Assembly: GCA_021324575.1 (NCBI GenBank)
Contig: JAJPIW010000021.1
Span: 1 to 64,000 of the forward strand
DNA length: 64,000 nucleotides
Source: Intrasporangiaceae bacterium
GTDB taxonomy: Bacteria; Actinomycetota; Actinomycetes; Actinomycetales; Dermatophilaceae
Direction of reading: 5' to 3'
Part shown: positions 34,654-43,903 of the stretch, in pieces
How positions within the stretch are numbered: the stretch's first letter is position 1
Layout of the letters: each line of letters opens with the position of its first letter
Notes under the pieces: model-generated
Databases searched by the model: none
Told to the model about the DNA's origin: nothing
The model's input: the letters and a program-made list of their open reading frames with translations, nothing else
Translations under genes and position numbers: made by a program

Positions 34654-35265
34654 ATGGACACCGACGCGTTTGCCGCAACCCGGCGATCCCTGCACGGCGT
34701 CGCCGAGCTGGTCATCGCCGGACCGCAGTACGCGGCATACGGGACGATCCGGCTTCGCGTGGTCCCGGGCGGGTTCGGCGGAGTCTCTCTCCCGGTCCGG
34801 GTCGCCGGTGGCGACCTGGTCTGGGACGGTGGTCGGATGCCGCTCGGCGGCACCTGCCGGGAGCTCGCCACGGCCGCGGGGCTGGAGCCGGTCGCGCCCG
34901 GGATCTATCACGACGGCTCCGGGGTCGACCCCGACGAACCGCTCGACTTCGACGGGGACGCGCTCGGGAGCCTGCTCGGCTGGTTCGAGCGCTGTGAGAC
35001 GGCGCTGCGGGTCTTTGCTCCAGATCACGAGCCGGTGCTGTGGCCGGAGCACTTCGACCTCGGCCTGACCCTGGACGAGGTCAACTACGGAGCCTCAACC
35101 GGCGACGCGGGCCACGGCGGACGGTACGCCTACGTCGGGCCGTGGACGCCACGGACCGGAGCATTCTGGAACGCTCCCTTCGGCGCCCTCCGCCCGGCCG
35201 AGGAGCTCCCGGACGCTGCCGCGGTCGCGGCCTTCTACGGGCAAGGCCGCGAAGCGGCGTCGTGA
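34654..35265 (+). CDS. Conserved hypothetical protein, about 200 residues
   Basis: 203 residues, soluble, no signal peptide. It starts with an amphipathic helix (T-R-R-S-L-H-G-V-A-E-L-V-I-A-G) followed by strands R-L-R-V-V-P-G-G-F-G-G-V and P-V-L-W-P-E-H-F-D-L-G-L-T, then Y-A-Y-V-G-P-W-T-P-R-T-G-A-F-W-N. The W-P-E-H-F-D-x-G pattern is seen in actinobacterial hypothetical proteins; its role is unknown. GAGGAG lies about 8 bases before the ATG at 34654. Single gene between the methyltransferase and a gene-less gap. Confidence 0.75.
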   Translation: MDTDAFAATRRSLHGVAELVIAGPQYAAYGTIRLRVVPGGFGGVSLPVRVAGGDLVWDGGRMPLGGTCRELATAAGLEPVAPGIYHDGSGVDPDEPLDFDGDALGSLLGWFERCETALRVFAPDHEPVLWPEHFDLGLTLDEVNYGASTGDAGHGGRYAYVGPWTPRTGAFWNAPFGALRPAEELPDAAAVAAFYGQGREAAS

Positions 35266-35654
35266 CCCGCCTATCGTCCATAAAGGCTGGAGACTAGGCA
35301 GGAGTACGACGTAGTAGCCGCCTCGAGTCTGACCAAGCGGACGTAGGAGACCCAGGTCGGCAAGTCGGGCAAGATCTCATGAGGCGGCCCGTTCCTCGAC
35401 TGGCGCGTCCCGGTGCGGGTGCCAGGATCATCGCGGCCCGGACCATGGGATCGACATCCTGGTCATCGGCCACCTGCGCTGCCAGGGCCTCCACGAGGGG
35501 TGGCACCGAGTCACTGGATGGACCCTCGCACACCACCTCACCGGTCTCGTCCTTGCGAGGTCAACCTCGTCGACGACGCGAGCGAGGAGCGGCTCACCGG
35601 AATGGATCAGGGGCCGCACAGGTTGCCCACAGCATGCCCGGCGACAGTGAGCGC
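35266..35654. pseudogene. Gap with possible remains of a minus-strand gene
   Basis: No intact gene in about 390 bp. On the minus strand, two frames carry protein-like pieces next to each other: E-P-L-L-A-R-V-V-D-E-V-D-L-A-R-T (about 35550-35600) and V-P-P-L-V-E-A-L-A-A-Q-V-A-D-D-Q-D-V-D-P (about 35450-35510). This suggests a short gene broken by a frameshift. The family is not recognisable. Confidence 0.3.
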
Positions 35655-36362
35655 ATGACGACGATCTCGGGGCTGCTCGGCTCACTGGTCGGGTGGCCGA
35701 TCATCGCCATCGCCGCGGCCGCCGTCTTCCTCGAGACCGCCACCATCGTCGGCATGCTCGTCCCCTCCGAGGTCACCCTCCTCCTGGCGGCCGTCGCCGC
35801 CGCCACCGGCCGCGTCTCGCCCCTCTGGCTGGCCGCCGCGGCCGTCGCCGCCGCCATCGCGGGCGACTCCACGGCATACGCGATCGGTCGCCTCGCCGGG
35901 CCACGGTTCGAGCAGAGCCGAGTGGGTCGCCTTGTGGGACAACGGAACTGGGCGCGCGCCCACAACGCCGCCGAACGCCACGGCGGTCGCGCGCTCTTCC
36001 TGGGTCGATGGGTCGGGTTCGTCCGCACCCTCCTCCCGCTGCTCGAAGGGACCTCCCGTATGCCGGTCCGCCGGTTCCTCGTCGCGGACGCGGCCGCTGC
36101 CGCCGTCTGGGCGAGCGGCGTCGTCGCCATCGGCTACCTGGGCGCCGGGTCGATCCAGGCGGTCTCCTCCGGACTGGCCCAGGTCGGCCTCGTCGCCGCG
36201 CTGATCGCCCTCGTCGCGACAGTCCTGGTCCGCCTGCGCCGGCGCCGCGGGGCGGTGCTCCAGCAGGTGACCATGGCGCCTCCCGGCGAGCTCAGCGGCA
36301 CGCCGGCCGAGCCGCCCCTTGAGTCACCGGCGCAGCGCCCGCTCTGCCTCGGACGCCGCTGA
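35655..36362 (+). CDS. DedA-family membrane protein
   Basis: 235 residues. DedA/SNARE-associated-type protein of the cytoplasmic membrane; members are linked to lipid-carrier (undecaprenyl phosphate) or phospholipid flipping. Evidence: an N-terminal hydrophobic pair, the reentrant-loop glutamate in A-V-F-L-E-T (about 22-27) and P-S-E-V-T-L (about 36-41), G-D-S-T-A-Y-A-I-G-R (about 70-79), and F-L-G-R-W-V-G-F-V-R-T-L-L-P-L-L-E-G (about 115-132) with the conserved Arg residues and Pro. A C-terminal membrane segment (about 175-195) is followed by a basic tail. Monocistronic by spacing. Confidence 0.9.
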   Translation: MTTISGLLGSLVGWPIIAIAAAAVFLETATIVGMLVPSEVTLLLAAVAAATGRVSPLWLAAAAVAAAIAGDSTAYAIGRLAGPRFEQSRVGRLVGQRNWARAHNAAERHGGRALFLGRWVGFVRTLLPLLEGTSRMPVRRFLVADAAAAAVWASGVVAIGYLGAGSIQAVSSGLAQVGLVAALIALVATVLVRLRRRRGAVLQQVTMAPPGELSGTPAEPPLESPAQRPLCLGRR

Positions 36363-36474
36363 CCCCTCCCGCCACCTGGGGTGTCAACATCTGGCTCCCC
36401 GGACGACTCGTCCCTCCGGACCGTCCTGGCCCGAAGCCCGGCCCGATCCGTGTCGGCACGCCTAGCCTGACGCC

Positions 36475-37220
36475 GTGATCACCGGGTTCGAGGCGGCCGT
36501 CCTGGTCTGGCTGGGCAAGCGCGTGGGCCAGTCCGCCGCCAACGCCGGGCTGGCTCGGCTCGGCACGCTGCTCGCAGGTGACCCCGGCCGGCAGCAGCTG
36601 GACTACCTGGCGCCGGGCCACAGCATCGAGGGCCTCGCGGACCTGCTCACGACCCATCTGGTGGCCTGCATCTGCGTGGACGCCACCGGCTCGTCCCGCA
36701 CCCTCACCGGGCTCGCGGCCCAGCTCAACGCGGACGCGGCGGATGAAAGGCTGCCTGCAGTCCTTCGCCCTGGCCGAGCAGATGATCGTCGACCGCACCG
36801 CCAGCCGGGACCTGGTGTCCTTCCTGCGCCAGCGGCAGGCCGGGTATGCCGCGGTCCGGCTGGACACCGCCGCCCGGTCACGTCAGGTCGTGGCCGACGC
36901 GGCGACGGCAGGTCCCGAGGTGACCGATGCAGTCGACTACGCCGAGGCCGTCATCGCCTACTTCCAGAGTGCATCGGCGCCGGCTGGGATCACGCACTAC
37001 CGGAGCCTCATCGGCCAGATCGAGGGCTACCTCGACCTGGCCGAGCGCGCCGGCCGGAGCGGACCGGTGGACGTCACGACCGCCTACTGGCAGATCGAGG
37101 ACCACGGCAAGCTGCTGCTAGGCATGTTCGCGGCCAGCCGTCGGGACCTCGAGGGAGGCTACGCGCGGGTCGCCGCGGCATACGCCGCCTTCGAGGCGAG
37201 CCGAGCCGAGCCGGGCGGGG
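36475..37220 (+). pseudogene. Hypothetical helical protein split by a frameshift
   Basis: Good coding sequence changes frame once. The first part (frame of 36475) starts with an N-terminal hydrophobic segment (E-A-A-V-L-V-W-L-G-K-R-V-G-Q-S-A) and runs to about 36745. Protein-like sequence then continues one frame over: S-F-A-L-A-E-Q-M-I-V-D-R-T, D-A-V-D-Y-A-E-A-V-I-A-Y-F and V-D-V-T-T-A-Y-W-Q-I-E-D-H-G-K-L-L-L-G, up to about 37215. Joined, they give an about 245-residue protein of unknown family. The second frame has no stop before it runs into the convergent kinase gene. A single indel near 36740 explains the break; sequencing error or real decay are both possible. Confidence 0.5.
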
Positions 37221-37928
37221 TCAGTCCGCGAGCTCGACGACGACGTCGGCAAGGGCTCGGGTCGCCGCGACGACACGGGCGTTGGCCTCGTCCGAGCGGG
37301 CTACCCAGGCCCTGGCCTCGTCGACGGACTTGCCGAACTCGACGTGCCGCGCGACCAGCCGCTCGACCCGCAGCGCATCCGGCACGTCGACGAACCACAC
37401 CTCGGTGAGCAGCTCTCGGACCCGCGTCCACGGACCCTGTTGCAGCAGAAGGTAGTTCCCTTCCGTCAGGACCAACCGCGCCGACGGCTCGACGGAGATG
37501 GCCGCGGCGATCGGCTGCTCCAGGGTCCGCTCGAACCCGGGCGCATAGACCGTGTCCGGCCCGCCCGCGCGCAGCCGACCCAGCAGCGCGGCATACCCCT
37601 GCGCGTCGAAGGTCTCCGGCGCACCCTTGCGGTCCCGGAGCCCGAGCCGGTCGAGCTGGACGTCGGCGAGGTGGAAGCCGTCCATCGGGACGTGCGCGGC
37701 CCACGACCCATCCGGTATGCCGGGCGCCTGAGTCTCCCGGAGGACCGCCAGCAGCCGCTCCACGACGGTCGTCTTGCCGGCCCCGGGAGCACCGGTGATG
37801 CCGACGACGACGCGACCGACGCTCTCCCCGCCCGCGCCGGCGCGGGACCCGGCCACGAGCGCCCGGGTCCGGTCGGCGAGCGCGGCCAGTGTCGTGACGG
37901 TGTCCACGCGGCCCATTCTGCTCGGCAT
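37221..37928 (-). CDS. P-loop nucleoside/pantothenate-type kinase
   Basis: 235 residues. Walker A G-I-T-G-A-P-G-A-G-K-T-T (about 43-54), the substrate motif H-V-P-M-D-G-F-H-L-A-D (about 79-89), which is typical of the uridine kinase/PanK/fructose-kinase-like YggC family, and a lid region with Y-A-P-G-F-E-R and E-G-N-Y-L-L-L (about 155-161). It phosphorylates a small hydroxyl compound; the substrate is unknown. The start is uncertain: ATG 37928 or a start four to six codons later. Downstream neighbour on the same strand of the oxidase-like gene (7-bp gap), so the two are probably co-transcribed. Confidence 0.85.
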   Translation of the reverse strand: MPSRMGRVDTVTTLAALADRTRALVAGSRAGAGGESVGRVVVGITGAPGAGKTTVVERLLAVLRETQAPGIPDGSWAAHVPMDGFHLADVQLDRLGLRDRKGAPETFDAQGYAALLGRLRAGGPDTVYAPGFERTLEQPIAAAISVEPSARLVLTEGNYLLLQQGPWTRVRELLTEVWFVDVPDALRVERLVARHVEFGKSVDEARAWVARSDEANARVVAATRALADVVVELAD

Positions 37929-37935
37929 CGGGTGG

Positions 37936-40380
37936 TCAGGTCAGGTGGACCCAGCTCGCCTCGGACGGGACGCCGGCTGCGTCGACGACGAAAAGCAGGT
38001 ACCACCCGGGCGGGGCGATGGTCGGCTGGGCCGGCAGCTGGAAGGTCACCACGTCGGCCCCGGTCACCTGGACAGGAAGGTCGACCAGCCGCTGCTCGGA
38101 GTCCGTCGAGTGGGTCGTCGCCCCGGGCCGGACGAGGCAGGCCGACGCGATGCCGGCAGCCCCGGGCACCTGCGCCGCAAGCGTTCCCGCGTAGGTCACC
38201 TCGGTCGCCGCCGGTGCGCAGGTCGGCCGAGCCCCGGCGAAGAGGTACGGCGGCCAGTAGACCTCGATGCGCAGCTCCTCGGTCTTGCGGACCGGGTTGG
38301 AGCCGGACGTGACCACCTTGCCATCGGGCATCAGCAGGGCGACGGAGTGGTAGAGCCGGGCCACCCTCGACGTCGCGGCCATCGCCCACCGGCCCGGTCC
38401 GCCTCCGGCGTCGGGGTGGTAGATCTCGGCCTCCAGCGTCGCGTCGGCGCCGCTCTCCTCCATCATCGCGCCGCCGTTGACGAGCACGGTCCGGTCCGGC
38501 AGGAGCGTCGCGCACAGGTGCATCCGGCGCATCATCAGCGGCGCCGCGGTGGCCACCGCGGGGTTGGCGGCGGACAGGTCGGCGATGGCCGTCGTGTCCG
38601 TCGCCCCGGTCATGTCGTGCATGTCCGAGGGCCCGCCACCGATGAGCATGACCCGCTGCGCCTGGGCCGGCGGCAGCAGGACGCTGGCCGACTGGTTGCG
38701 CTTGCCCGCGTCGACGAGCACGCCACCGATGTCGACTGCGGTGTTCGTCGCGAGGTCCCAGATGCTGGGCCGGACCCCGTTGTTCGCGGCATACTGCCCG
38801 CCGCTGTAGAACACCCGCCCGTCGGCGAGGAGGAACAGGTGGCAGTACTGCGGCCAGTTGGACGGTGAGTCCTGGGTGTGCGACCAGCCGGCCCCGTCGG
38901 CATACGTCTCCGGCAGGACGTTGAGCTGGCTCGTGCCGTCCAGCCCGGACACAGCGAGGACCCGGCCGTCCTGGAGGCCGAGCAGGGTCGGGTACCAGCG
39001 CCCGCCCACCATGTCCGGCAGGGCAGTCCACGCGCCGGTCGTGCCGGTGGGGCTGGCCGGGTCGGGAGCGCCGGCCGCGGGGTCGAAGGCCACCGCCTGG
39101 GTGAGCCCGAAGAACGGGTCGTACTGCTCGGTGCCGCCGGCGGCGAGCAGCCGCCCGTCGGGCAGGAACGCCTGGCCGCAGCAGAACAGGTCGACCGGCG
39201 TCGGAGGCCGGCTGTAGGCAGGGTTCGGGTAGTGCCACACCGCGGTCGCGTACTGGAGGGCGGCGTGCCGCTCCATGTCGTTGCCCGAGCCGGCGAAGAA
39301 CAGGACGCTGCCGGTGTGCAGCAGGGCGGCGTGCACAGGGTTGACGACCGCATCGTTCTCCAGCAGCCGCCAGACCCCCATCTGCGGCGCCATGTCGAGG
39401 TCGGTCATCGCGTCGAGAACGCGGTACCAGCCGTCGTTGGCTCCCGGTGGGTTGTCGACGGTGAGCACGACGAGGTGCGGCATACCTGCCGGTCCGAGGC
39501 CTGCGACGGCGAGCCCCGCGTCCTGGCCCTCCCAGAACCGCCAGTCCGGAACGGACTCCCACGGACCCCAGCCGTGGCTCGGCCGCCCGTCGTCGAGGTG
39601 CCAGCCGACCGTCCAGTAGCCGCCGTTCTGGCCGGGCGGGTTGTCGACCGCGAGGACGACGAGCTCGGGCGTGCCGTCACCGTCCAGGTCTGCGACCGCG
39701 ATCCCAGCGCCCTGGTTCTCCCAGAAGTACCAGTCCGGCACGGCCACCCACGGTCGCCACCGGGTGACGGTGCCGTCGGGGTTCAGCGGACCGCTGCGGT
39801 AGTAGCCCTGGTTGCGACCGTCCGGCGCGTCGACCATGAGGACGACGAGGTCCAGCACGCCGTCGCCGTCGATGTCCCCGATGGCCAGGTCGGCGCCGGC
39901 GTTCGCCCACGGAAACCAGTCGGGGACGGGCAGCCACGCCGACCAGCCGGTGACGTCGCCGTCCGCGTCGAGGTCCCAGCCCACGCGGTAGGAGCCGGTG
40001 TTGGCGCCGTCGGGCACCCCGTCGACGCGCAGGACGACGAGGTCCGGCTGTCCGTTGCGGCTCACGTCGCCGACCGCGACCCCGGCCCCCTCGTTGAACC
40101 ACGACCCCCAGTCCGGGACGGCCGTCCAGCCGCTCCACTGCCCGATCCTCAGGTCGTCGTCGGTGCCCGGACCGACCCGGACGTATGCCGCGTTCTCACC
40201 TGGAGGGTCGTCGACCATGAGCACGACGACGTCCTGGACACCGTCGCCGGTGAGGTCGGCCACCGCGATGCCGGCGCCGGCGTTCTGGTTCGGGAACCAG
40301 TCGGGGACCGCGGTGAAGTCGGTGTCCATCAGCGGGCTGGGCGTGGAGTGGGCATGCGATCCCCTGCGGTCCGGGAGCAT
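37936..40380 (-). CDS. Copper-radical oxidase-like protein with five FG-GAP-like repeats
   Basis: 814 residues. The N-terminal about 330 form five repeats of about 56 residues, each with V-P-D-W-(F/Y), G-A-G-(I/V)-A-V-(A/G)-D and L-V-V-L-x-V-D-x-P-x-G-x-N, with Asp-rich D-G-D-G loops suited to calcium. The rest is a kelch propeller plus C-terminal domain like galactose/glyoxal oxidase (GlxA). Candidate active-site residues are all present: Cys in L-F-C-C-G-Q, Tyr in R-W-Y-P-T, Tyr-His in R-L-Y-H-S and His in T-T-H-S-T-D-S-E-Q-R. Family members oxidise alcohols or aldehydes to give H2O2. No signal peptide is visible from this start, unusual for the family. The ATG at 40329 is an alternative. 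Confidence 0.8.
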   Translation of the reverse strand: MLPDRRGSHAHSTPSPLMDTDFTAVPDWFPNQNAGAGIAVADLTGDGVQDVVVLMVDDPPGENAAYVRVGPGTDDDLRIGQWSGWTAVPDWGSWFNEGAGVAVGDVSRNGQPDLVVLRVDGVPDGANTGSYRVGWDLDADGDVTGWSAWLPVPDWFPWANAGADLAIGDIDGDGVLDLVVLMVDAPDGRNQGYYRSGPLNPDGTVTRWRPWVAVPDWYFWENQGAGIAVADLDGDGTPELVVLAVDNPPGQNGGYWTVGWHLDDGRPSHGWGPWESVPDWRFWEGQDAGLAVAGLGPAGMPHLVVLTVDNPPGANDGWYRVLDAMTDLDMAPQMGVWRLLENDAVVNPVHAALLHTGSVLFFAGSGNDMERHAALQYATAVWHYPNPAYSRPPTPVDLFCCGQAFLPDGRLLAAGGTEQYDPFFGLTQAVAFDPAAGAPDPASPTGTTGAWTALPDMVGGRWYPTLLGLQDGRVLAVSGLDGTSQLNVLPETYADGAGWSHTQDSPSNWPQYCHLFLLADGRVFYSGGQYAANNGVRPSIWDLATNTAVDIGGVLVDAGKRNQSASVLLPPAQAQRVMLIGGGPSDMHDMTGATDTTAIADLSAANPAVATAAPLMMRRMHLCATLLPDRTVLVNGGAMMEESGADATLEAEIYHPDAGGGPGRWAMAATSRVARLYHSVALLMPDGKVVTSGSNPVRKTEELRIEVYWPPYLFAGARPTCAPAATEVTYAGTLAAQVPGAAGIASACLVRPGATTHSTDSEQRLVDLPVQVTGADVVTFQLPAQPTIAPPGWYLLFVVDAAGVPSEASWVHLT

Positions 40381-40512
40381 CGGCCGGCGGCCGCCGCGCC
40401 CCGACGTTGCGGTGGGCAGATCGCCTCGAGGTGCGCGGCCTGCGAGCCTCCGCGCACCTCAACGGTAGCGAAGGACCGCCCGCCCCCGCGCGGTATTCGG
40501 CAACCGTGGCCG

Positions 40513-40556
40513 CTTGTCGCAGGAGTGGCCGAACGTTCGGCCACTCCTGCGACAAG
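40513..40556. terminator. 44-bp perfect palindrome after metY
   Basis: The two 22-bp halves, each beginning CTTGTCGCAGGAGTGGCCGA on its own strand, are exact reverse complements with no spacer. It starts 16 bp after the metY stop and lies upstream of the leftward oxidase gene. It probably acts as the metY terminator; being perfectly symmetric it would work on both strands. Confidence 0.8.
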
Positions 40557-40571
40557 GGAACAGCGCCGCCG

Positions 40572-41894
40572 TCAGTCCGCGGAGCCCGCGCCCTTGGCGG
40601 CCACGAAGCCGAGCTCGAGGTCGGCGAGGATGTCGTCGACGTGCTCCAGCCCGACGGCGAGCCGCACCAGCCCCGGCGTCACACCCGACAGTGCCTGCTC
40701 CTCCGGCGTCAGCTGCGAGTGCGTCGTCGAGGCGGGGTGGATGACGAGCGAGCGGACGTCACCGATGTTCGCGACGTTGGAGTGCAGCTCGAGTGCGGAG
40801 ACGAACGCCTTGCCGGCCTCGGCCCCACCCTCCAGCTCGAACGCCAGCACCGCGCCCGCGCCGCGCGGCAGGTACTTGGCCGCGAGACCGGCATACGGCG
40901 AGGACGCCAGCCCCGGGTAGCTCACCGACACGACGTCGGAGCGGGCCTCCAGCCAGTTCGCCACCGCCAGCGCGTTGGCCACGTGCCGGTCCAGGCGCAG
41001 CGACAGGGTCTCGATGCCCTGGCCCAGGAGGAAGGCGTTGAACGGCGAGATCGCCGGGCCGAGGTCGCGCAGCAGCTGGACCCGCGCCTTGAGGATGAAC
41101 GAGAGGTTGGCGCCGAACGCCGAGCCGACACCGAGATCCCGGGCGTAGACCAGCCCGTGGTAGCTCGGGTCCGGGGTGTTGTAGTTGGGGAACCGCTCGG
41201 GGTACTGGGCGTAGTCGAACGTCCCGGCGTCGACGATGACGCCACCGATCGCGGTGCCGTGCCCGCCGAGGTACTTGGTGGTCGAGTGAACGACGACGTC
41301 GGCGCCGTGCTCGAACGGCCGCAGCAGGTACGGCGTCGCGACCGTGTTGTCGACGATGAGCGGCACCCCCACCGAGTGCGCCACATCGGCGACGGCCGCG
41401 ATGTCGAGGATGTCCCCACGCGGGTTCGGGATCGACTCGCCGTAGAACGCCTTGGTGTTGGGCTGGACCGCCGCCCGCCACTGCTCCGGGTCGCCCGGGT
41501 CGTCGACGAAGGTGACCGTGATCCCCAGCTTGGGCAGCGTGTAGTGGAACAGGTTGTAGGTGCCGCCGTATAGCGAGGACGAGGACACGATGTGGTCGCC
41601 CACCTCGGCGATGTTGAGGATCGCCAGCGACTCGGCCGCCTGGCCGGAGGCGACGAGCAGGGCCCCGACGCCGCCCTCGAGGTCGGCGATCCGGGCCTCG
41701 ACGACCTCGGTGGTCGGGTTGCCGATCCGGGTGTAGATCGGGCCGAGGTCGGCGAGCGCGAACCGCGCGGCAGCCGTCTCGGCATCGGGGAAGACGAAGG
41801 ACGTCGTCTGGTAGATCGGCAGCGCCCGCGCCCCGGTGGTGGGGTCGGGCGACTGGCCGGCATGGATCTGACGGGTCTCGAAGGACCAGGACAT
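40572..41894 (-). CDS. metY: O-acetylhomoserine sulfhydrylase
   Basis: 440 residues. PLP enzyme making homocysteine from O-acetylhomoserine and sulfide (direct sulfhydrylation for methionine). Landmarks: F-E-T-R-Q-I-H-A-G-Q, R-I-G-N-P-T, S-S-S-L-Y-G-G-T-Y-N-L-F, V-D-N-T-V-A-T-P-Y-L and the PLP Lys in H-S-T-T-K-Y-L-G-G-H-G. GGGAG precedes the ATG at 41892-41894. A SAM-IV riboswitch lies 110 bp upstream, so expression should fall when SAM is plentiful. No metX neighbour. Ends just before the 44-bp palindrome. Confidence 0.95.
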   Translation of the reverse strand: MSWSFETRQIHAGQSPDPTTGARALPIYQTTSFVFPDAETAAARFALADLGPIYTRIGNPTTEVVEARIADLEGGVGALLVASGQAAESLAILNIAEVGDHIVSSSSLYGGTYNLFHYTLPKLGITVTFVDDPGDPEQWRAAVQPNTKAFYGESIPNPRGDILDIAAVADVAHSVGVPLIVDNTVATPYLLRPFEHGADVVVHSTTKYLGGHGTAIGGVIVDAGTFDYAQYPERFPNYNTPDPSYHGLVYARDLGVGSAFGANLSFILKARVQLLRDLGPAISPFNAFLLGQGIETLSLRLDRHVANALAVANWLEARSDVVSVSYPGLASSPYAGLAAKYLPRGAGAVLAFELEGGAEAGKAFVSALELHSNVANIGDVRSLVIHPASTTHSQLTPEEQALSGVTPGLVRLAVGLEHVDDILADLELGFVAAKGAGSAD

Positions 41895-42004
41895 GGGGTG
41901 CTCCCTGGGGTGTCGATGCCGAGGGCGCCCCGGCATACGGCGATTCGCCGGGCCGATCCCAGAAGGCAGAACAGACCCGCGCTTGCCATCACCGGCGGTG
42001 ACAG

Positions 42005-42088
42005 CCAGGTCGTCTCCCGGGGCACCCCACCGCGAGTGGAGGGTTGCCGCCCAGCAAGCCGGGGCTTGGACGCTGGAACTCGTGACCT
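42005..42088 (-). promoter_or_regulatory. SAM-IV riboswitch upstream of metY
   Basis: The minus strand reads GGTCACGAG, then AAGCCCCGGCTTGCTGG, GGCAACCCTCC, GGTGGGGTGCCCCGGG and GACCTGG. This order of conserved blocks (GGCAACCCTCC core, GGGGTGCCCCGGG pseudoknot arm, closing GGTC/GACC pair) is that of the actinobacterial SAM-IV riboswitch. The terminal stem pairs GGTC at about 42085-42088 with GACC at about 42006-42009. About 110 nt separate it from the metY start. Confidence 0.85.
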
Positions 42089-42171
42089 AGCTCAAGACCG
42101 TATGCCGAGTCCGCCCCGATCGTGCAGGGGCATCCCGTATGCCGGACAGCCGCGGGTCTCCCCGGGGGACC

Positions 42172-42366
42172 TCAGCCGGCGCGCTGCATCTGGTCGAGCT
42201 TCTCCATCACCTCTGCGCGGTCGAAGCGGCGGTGCCCGCCAAGGGTGCGGATCGTGTGCAGCTTGCCGGCCTGGGCCCAGCGCGTGACCGTCTTGGGATC
42301 GACCCGGAAGAGGCTGGCCACCTCGGCGGGCGTCAGAAGTGGGCGCGCCTCGTTGGTGCGGATCAT
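42172..42366 (-). CDS. bldC: BldC-type MerR-like DNA-binding protein
   Basis: 64 residues, the size of BldC, a developmental regulator that binds DNA as head-to-tail oligomers. Sequence marks: [21 protein letters not shown] (helix-turn-helix) and [15 protein letters not shown] (wing). The ATG at 42364-42366 is used; longer frames upstream show no conserved sequence. It is encoded alone, next to the metY riboswitch leader. Confidence 0.92.
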   Translation of the reverse strand: MIRTNEARPLLTPAEVASLFRVDPKTVTRWAQAGKLHTIRTLGGHRRFDRAEVMEKLDQMQRAG

Positions 42367-42589
42367 TGGTGCTCTCTCTCGATCAGTGCCATCAATGGAT
42401 CTGCCCCCGCCCCGAGAGCTCCCCAGCCCGACCATGGCGCACTCTCAGGCCCTGATGCTAGGCCAGTTCTTGCGGCGAACAAACACCTCAAAAGGTCATT
42501 TTTTCGTCAAGTCGTGCCCCCCGGCTCCAACCCGCCGCCCCACCCGGGCTGCGAGTCCCCCCGACCCGGGTCGACCTAGGGTGGGCTGC

Positions 42590-43678
42590 GTGACTCACGC
42601 TGCCTGGACGACCCTTGCGACGGCCGACCATGAGCAGGTGGCCGTCTGCCACGACCGGGCGACCGGGCTGCGCGCGATCATCGCCCTGCACTCGACCGCG
42701 CTCGGCCCCGGCCTCGGCGGGACCCGGTTCCACCCGTATGCCGGCTTCGACGACGCGCTCGCCGACGTCCTGCGCCTGTCCCGGGCGATGTCCTACAAGA
42801 ACGCCGTCGCCGGGTTGGCCCACGGCGGCGGAAAGGCCGTCATCCTCGGCGACCCCGCGCGGGACAAGACGCCCGAGCTGCTGCGCGCCTATGGGCGGTT
42901 CGTCGAGTCGCTCGGTGGTCGCTACGTCACGGCGTGCGACGTCGGCACCTACGTCGCCGACATGGACGTCGTCGCCGAGACGACGCGGTGGGCCACCGGC
43001 CGGTCACCCGAGAACGGCGGCGCGGGAGACTCCAGCGTCCTCACGGCATACGGCGTCTTCGAGGGGATGCGCGCGGCGGCGGCCCACGTGTGGGGAGAGC
43101 CGACCCTCGCGGGGCGACGCGTCGGCATCGCCGGCGTCGGCAAGGTCGGCCGGCTGCTCGCCGGGCACCTGCTCGCCGACGGCGCCGAGGTCGTCGTGAC
43201 CGACCCCAACACCGCGGCGGTCGTCGCGCTCACAGCCGCCCATCCCCAGCTCACGACCAGCCCGGACGTGACCCACCTGACCTCGCTCGACCTGGACGTC
43301 TACTCGCCCTGTGCGATGGGCGGCGCTCTCGACCCGGCGACCGTCGAGCGGCTGCGCGCGACGGTCGTCTGCGGAGGCGCCAACAACCAGCTGGTCACCG
43401 ATGGGGCCGGCGGCACCGCGGACCGGCTCCGGGCGCGGGGCATCACCTACTGCCCCGACTACCTCGTCAACGCCGGCGGCGTGATCCAGGTGAGCGACGA
43501 GCTGCACGGCTTCGACATGGAGCGGGCGCGCACGGCGACCAGGGCCATCCACGACCACACCGCCGAGGTCCTGCGCACCGCCGACGAGCACGGCATCACC
43601 CCGGCCGCGGCGGCCGACCGGATCGCCGAACAGCGGATGGCCGGCGGCCGCGACACTCTCTGGCTGCCCGGAACCTGA
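42590..43678 (+). CDS. vdh: Valine/leucine dehydrogenase
   Basis: 362 residues. NAD-dependent oxidative deamination of branched-chain amino acids. Marks: [25 protein letters not shown] with the two catalytic/substrate lysines (about 70 and 83), the Rossmann loop [10 protein letters not shown] (about 181-190), and N-N-Q-L near 265. GTG at 42590 chosen; an in-frame GTG three codons upstream is possible. It is divergent from bldC by about 220 bp. In streptomycetes the enzyme supplies branched precursors. Confidence 0.92.
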   Translation: MTHAAWTTLATADHEQVAVCHDRATGLRAIIALHSTALGPGLGGTRFHPYAGFDDALADVLRLSRAMSYKNAVAGLAHGGGKAVILGDPARDKTPELLRAYGRFVESLGGRYVTACDVGTYVADMDVVAETTRWATGRSPENGGAGDSSVLTAYGVFEGMRAAAAHVWGEPTLAGRRVGIAGVGKVGRLLAGHLLADGAEVVVTDPNTAAVVALTAAHPQLTTSPDVTHLTSLDLDVYSPCAMGGALDPATVERLRATVVCGGANNQLVTDGAGGTADRLRARGITYCPDYLVNAGGVIQVSDELHGFDMERARTATRAIHDHTAEVLRTADEHGITPAAAADRIAEQRMAGGRDTLWLPGT

Positions 43679-43707
43679 CCCCAGGAGGCACCGGCAGACG
43701 GCCGCCG

Positions 43708-43740
43708 GACCGCCGCCAGACCGCCACCAGACCGCCACCA
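43708..43740. repeat. Three tandem 11-bp units after vdh
   Basis: GACCGCCGCCA, GACCGCCACCA and GACCGCCACCA follow each other directly, 30 bp after the vdh stop. Function not evident. Confidence 0.8.
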
Positions 43741-43903
43741 GCGGAAACAGGGGTGCCGATGCGCGAGAACAAACCGCTCTCCTGTAGCGTTGACCCCACG
43801 ACAAACACGATTCCCGAGGACCGCTGCGTGGAGTCGATGGGATGACAGTGTCCCGTCGATGAAGACGATGCCGTCCCGGCAGATTTCACGAGGGGGTCAC
43901 GCC

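Noticed and set aside
32239-35052. A 2.8-kb open frame antisense to the biotin genes and methyltransferase
   Set aside because: Same reason: it covers bioF, bioD and the methyltransferase on the other strand, which all have complete family motifs.
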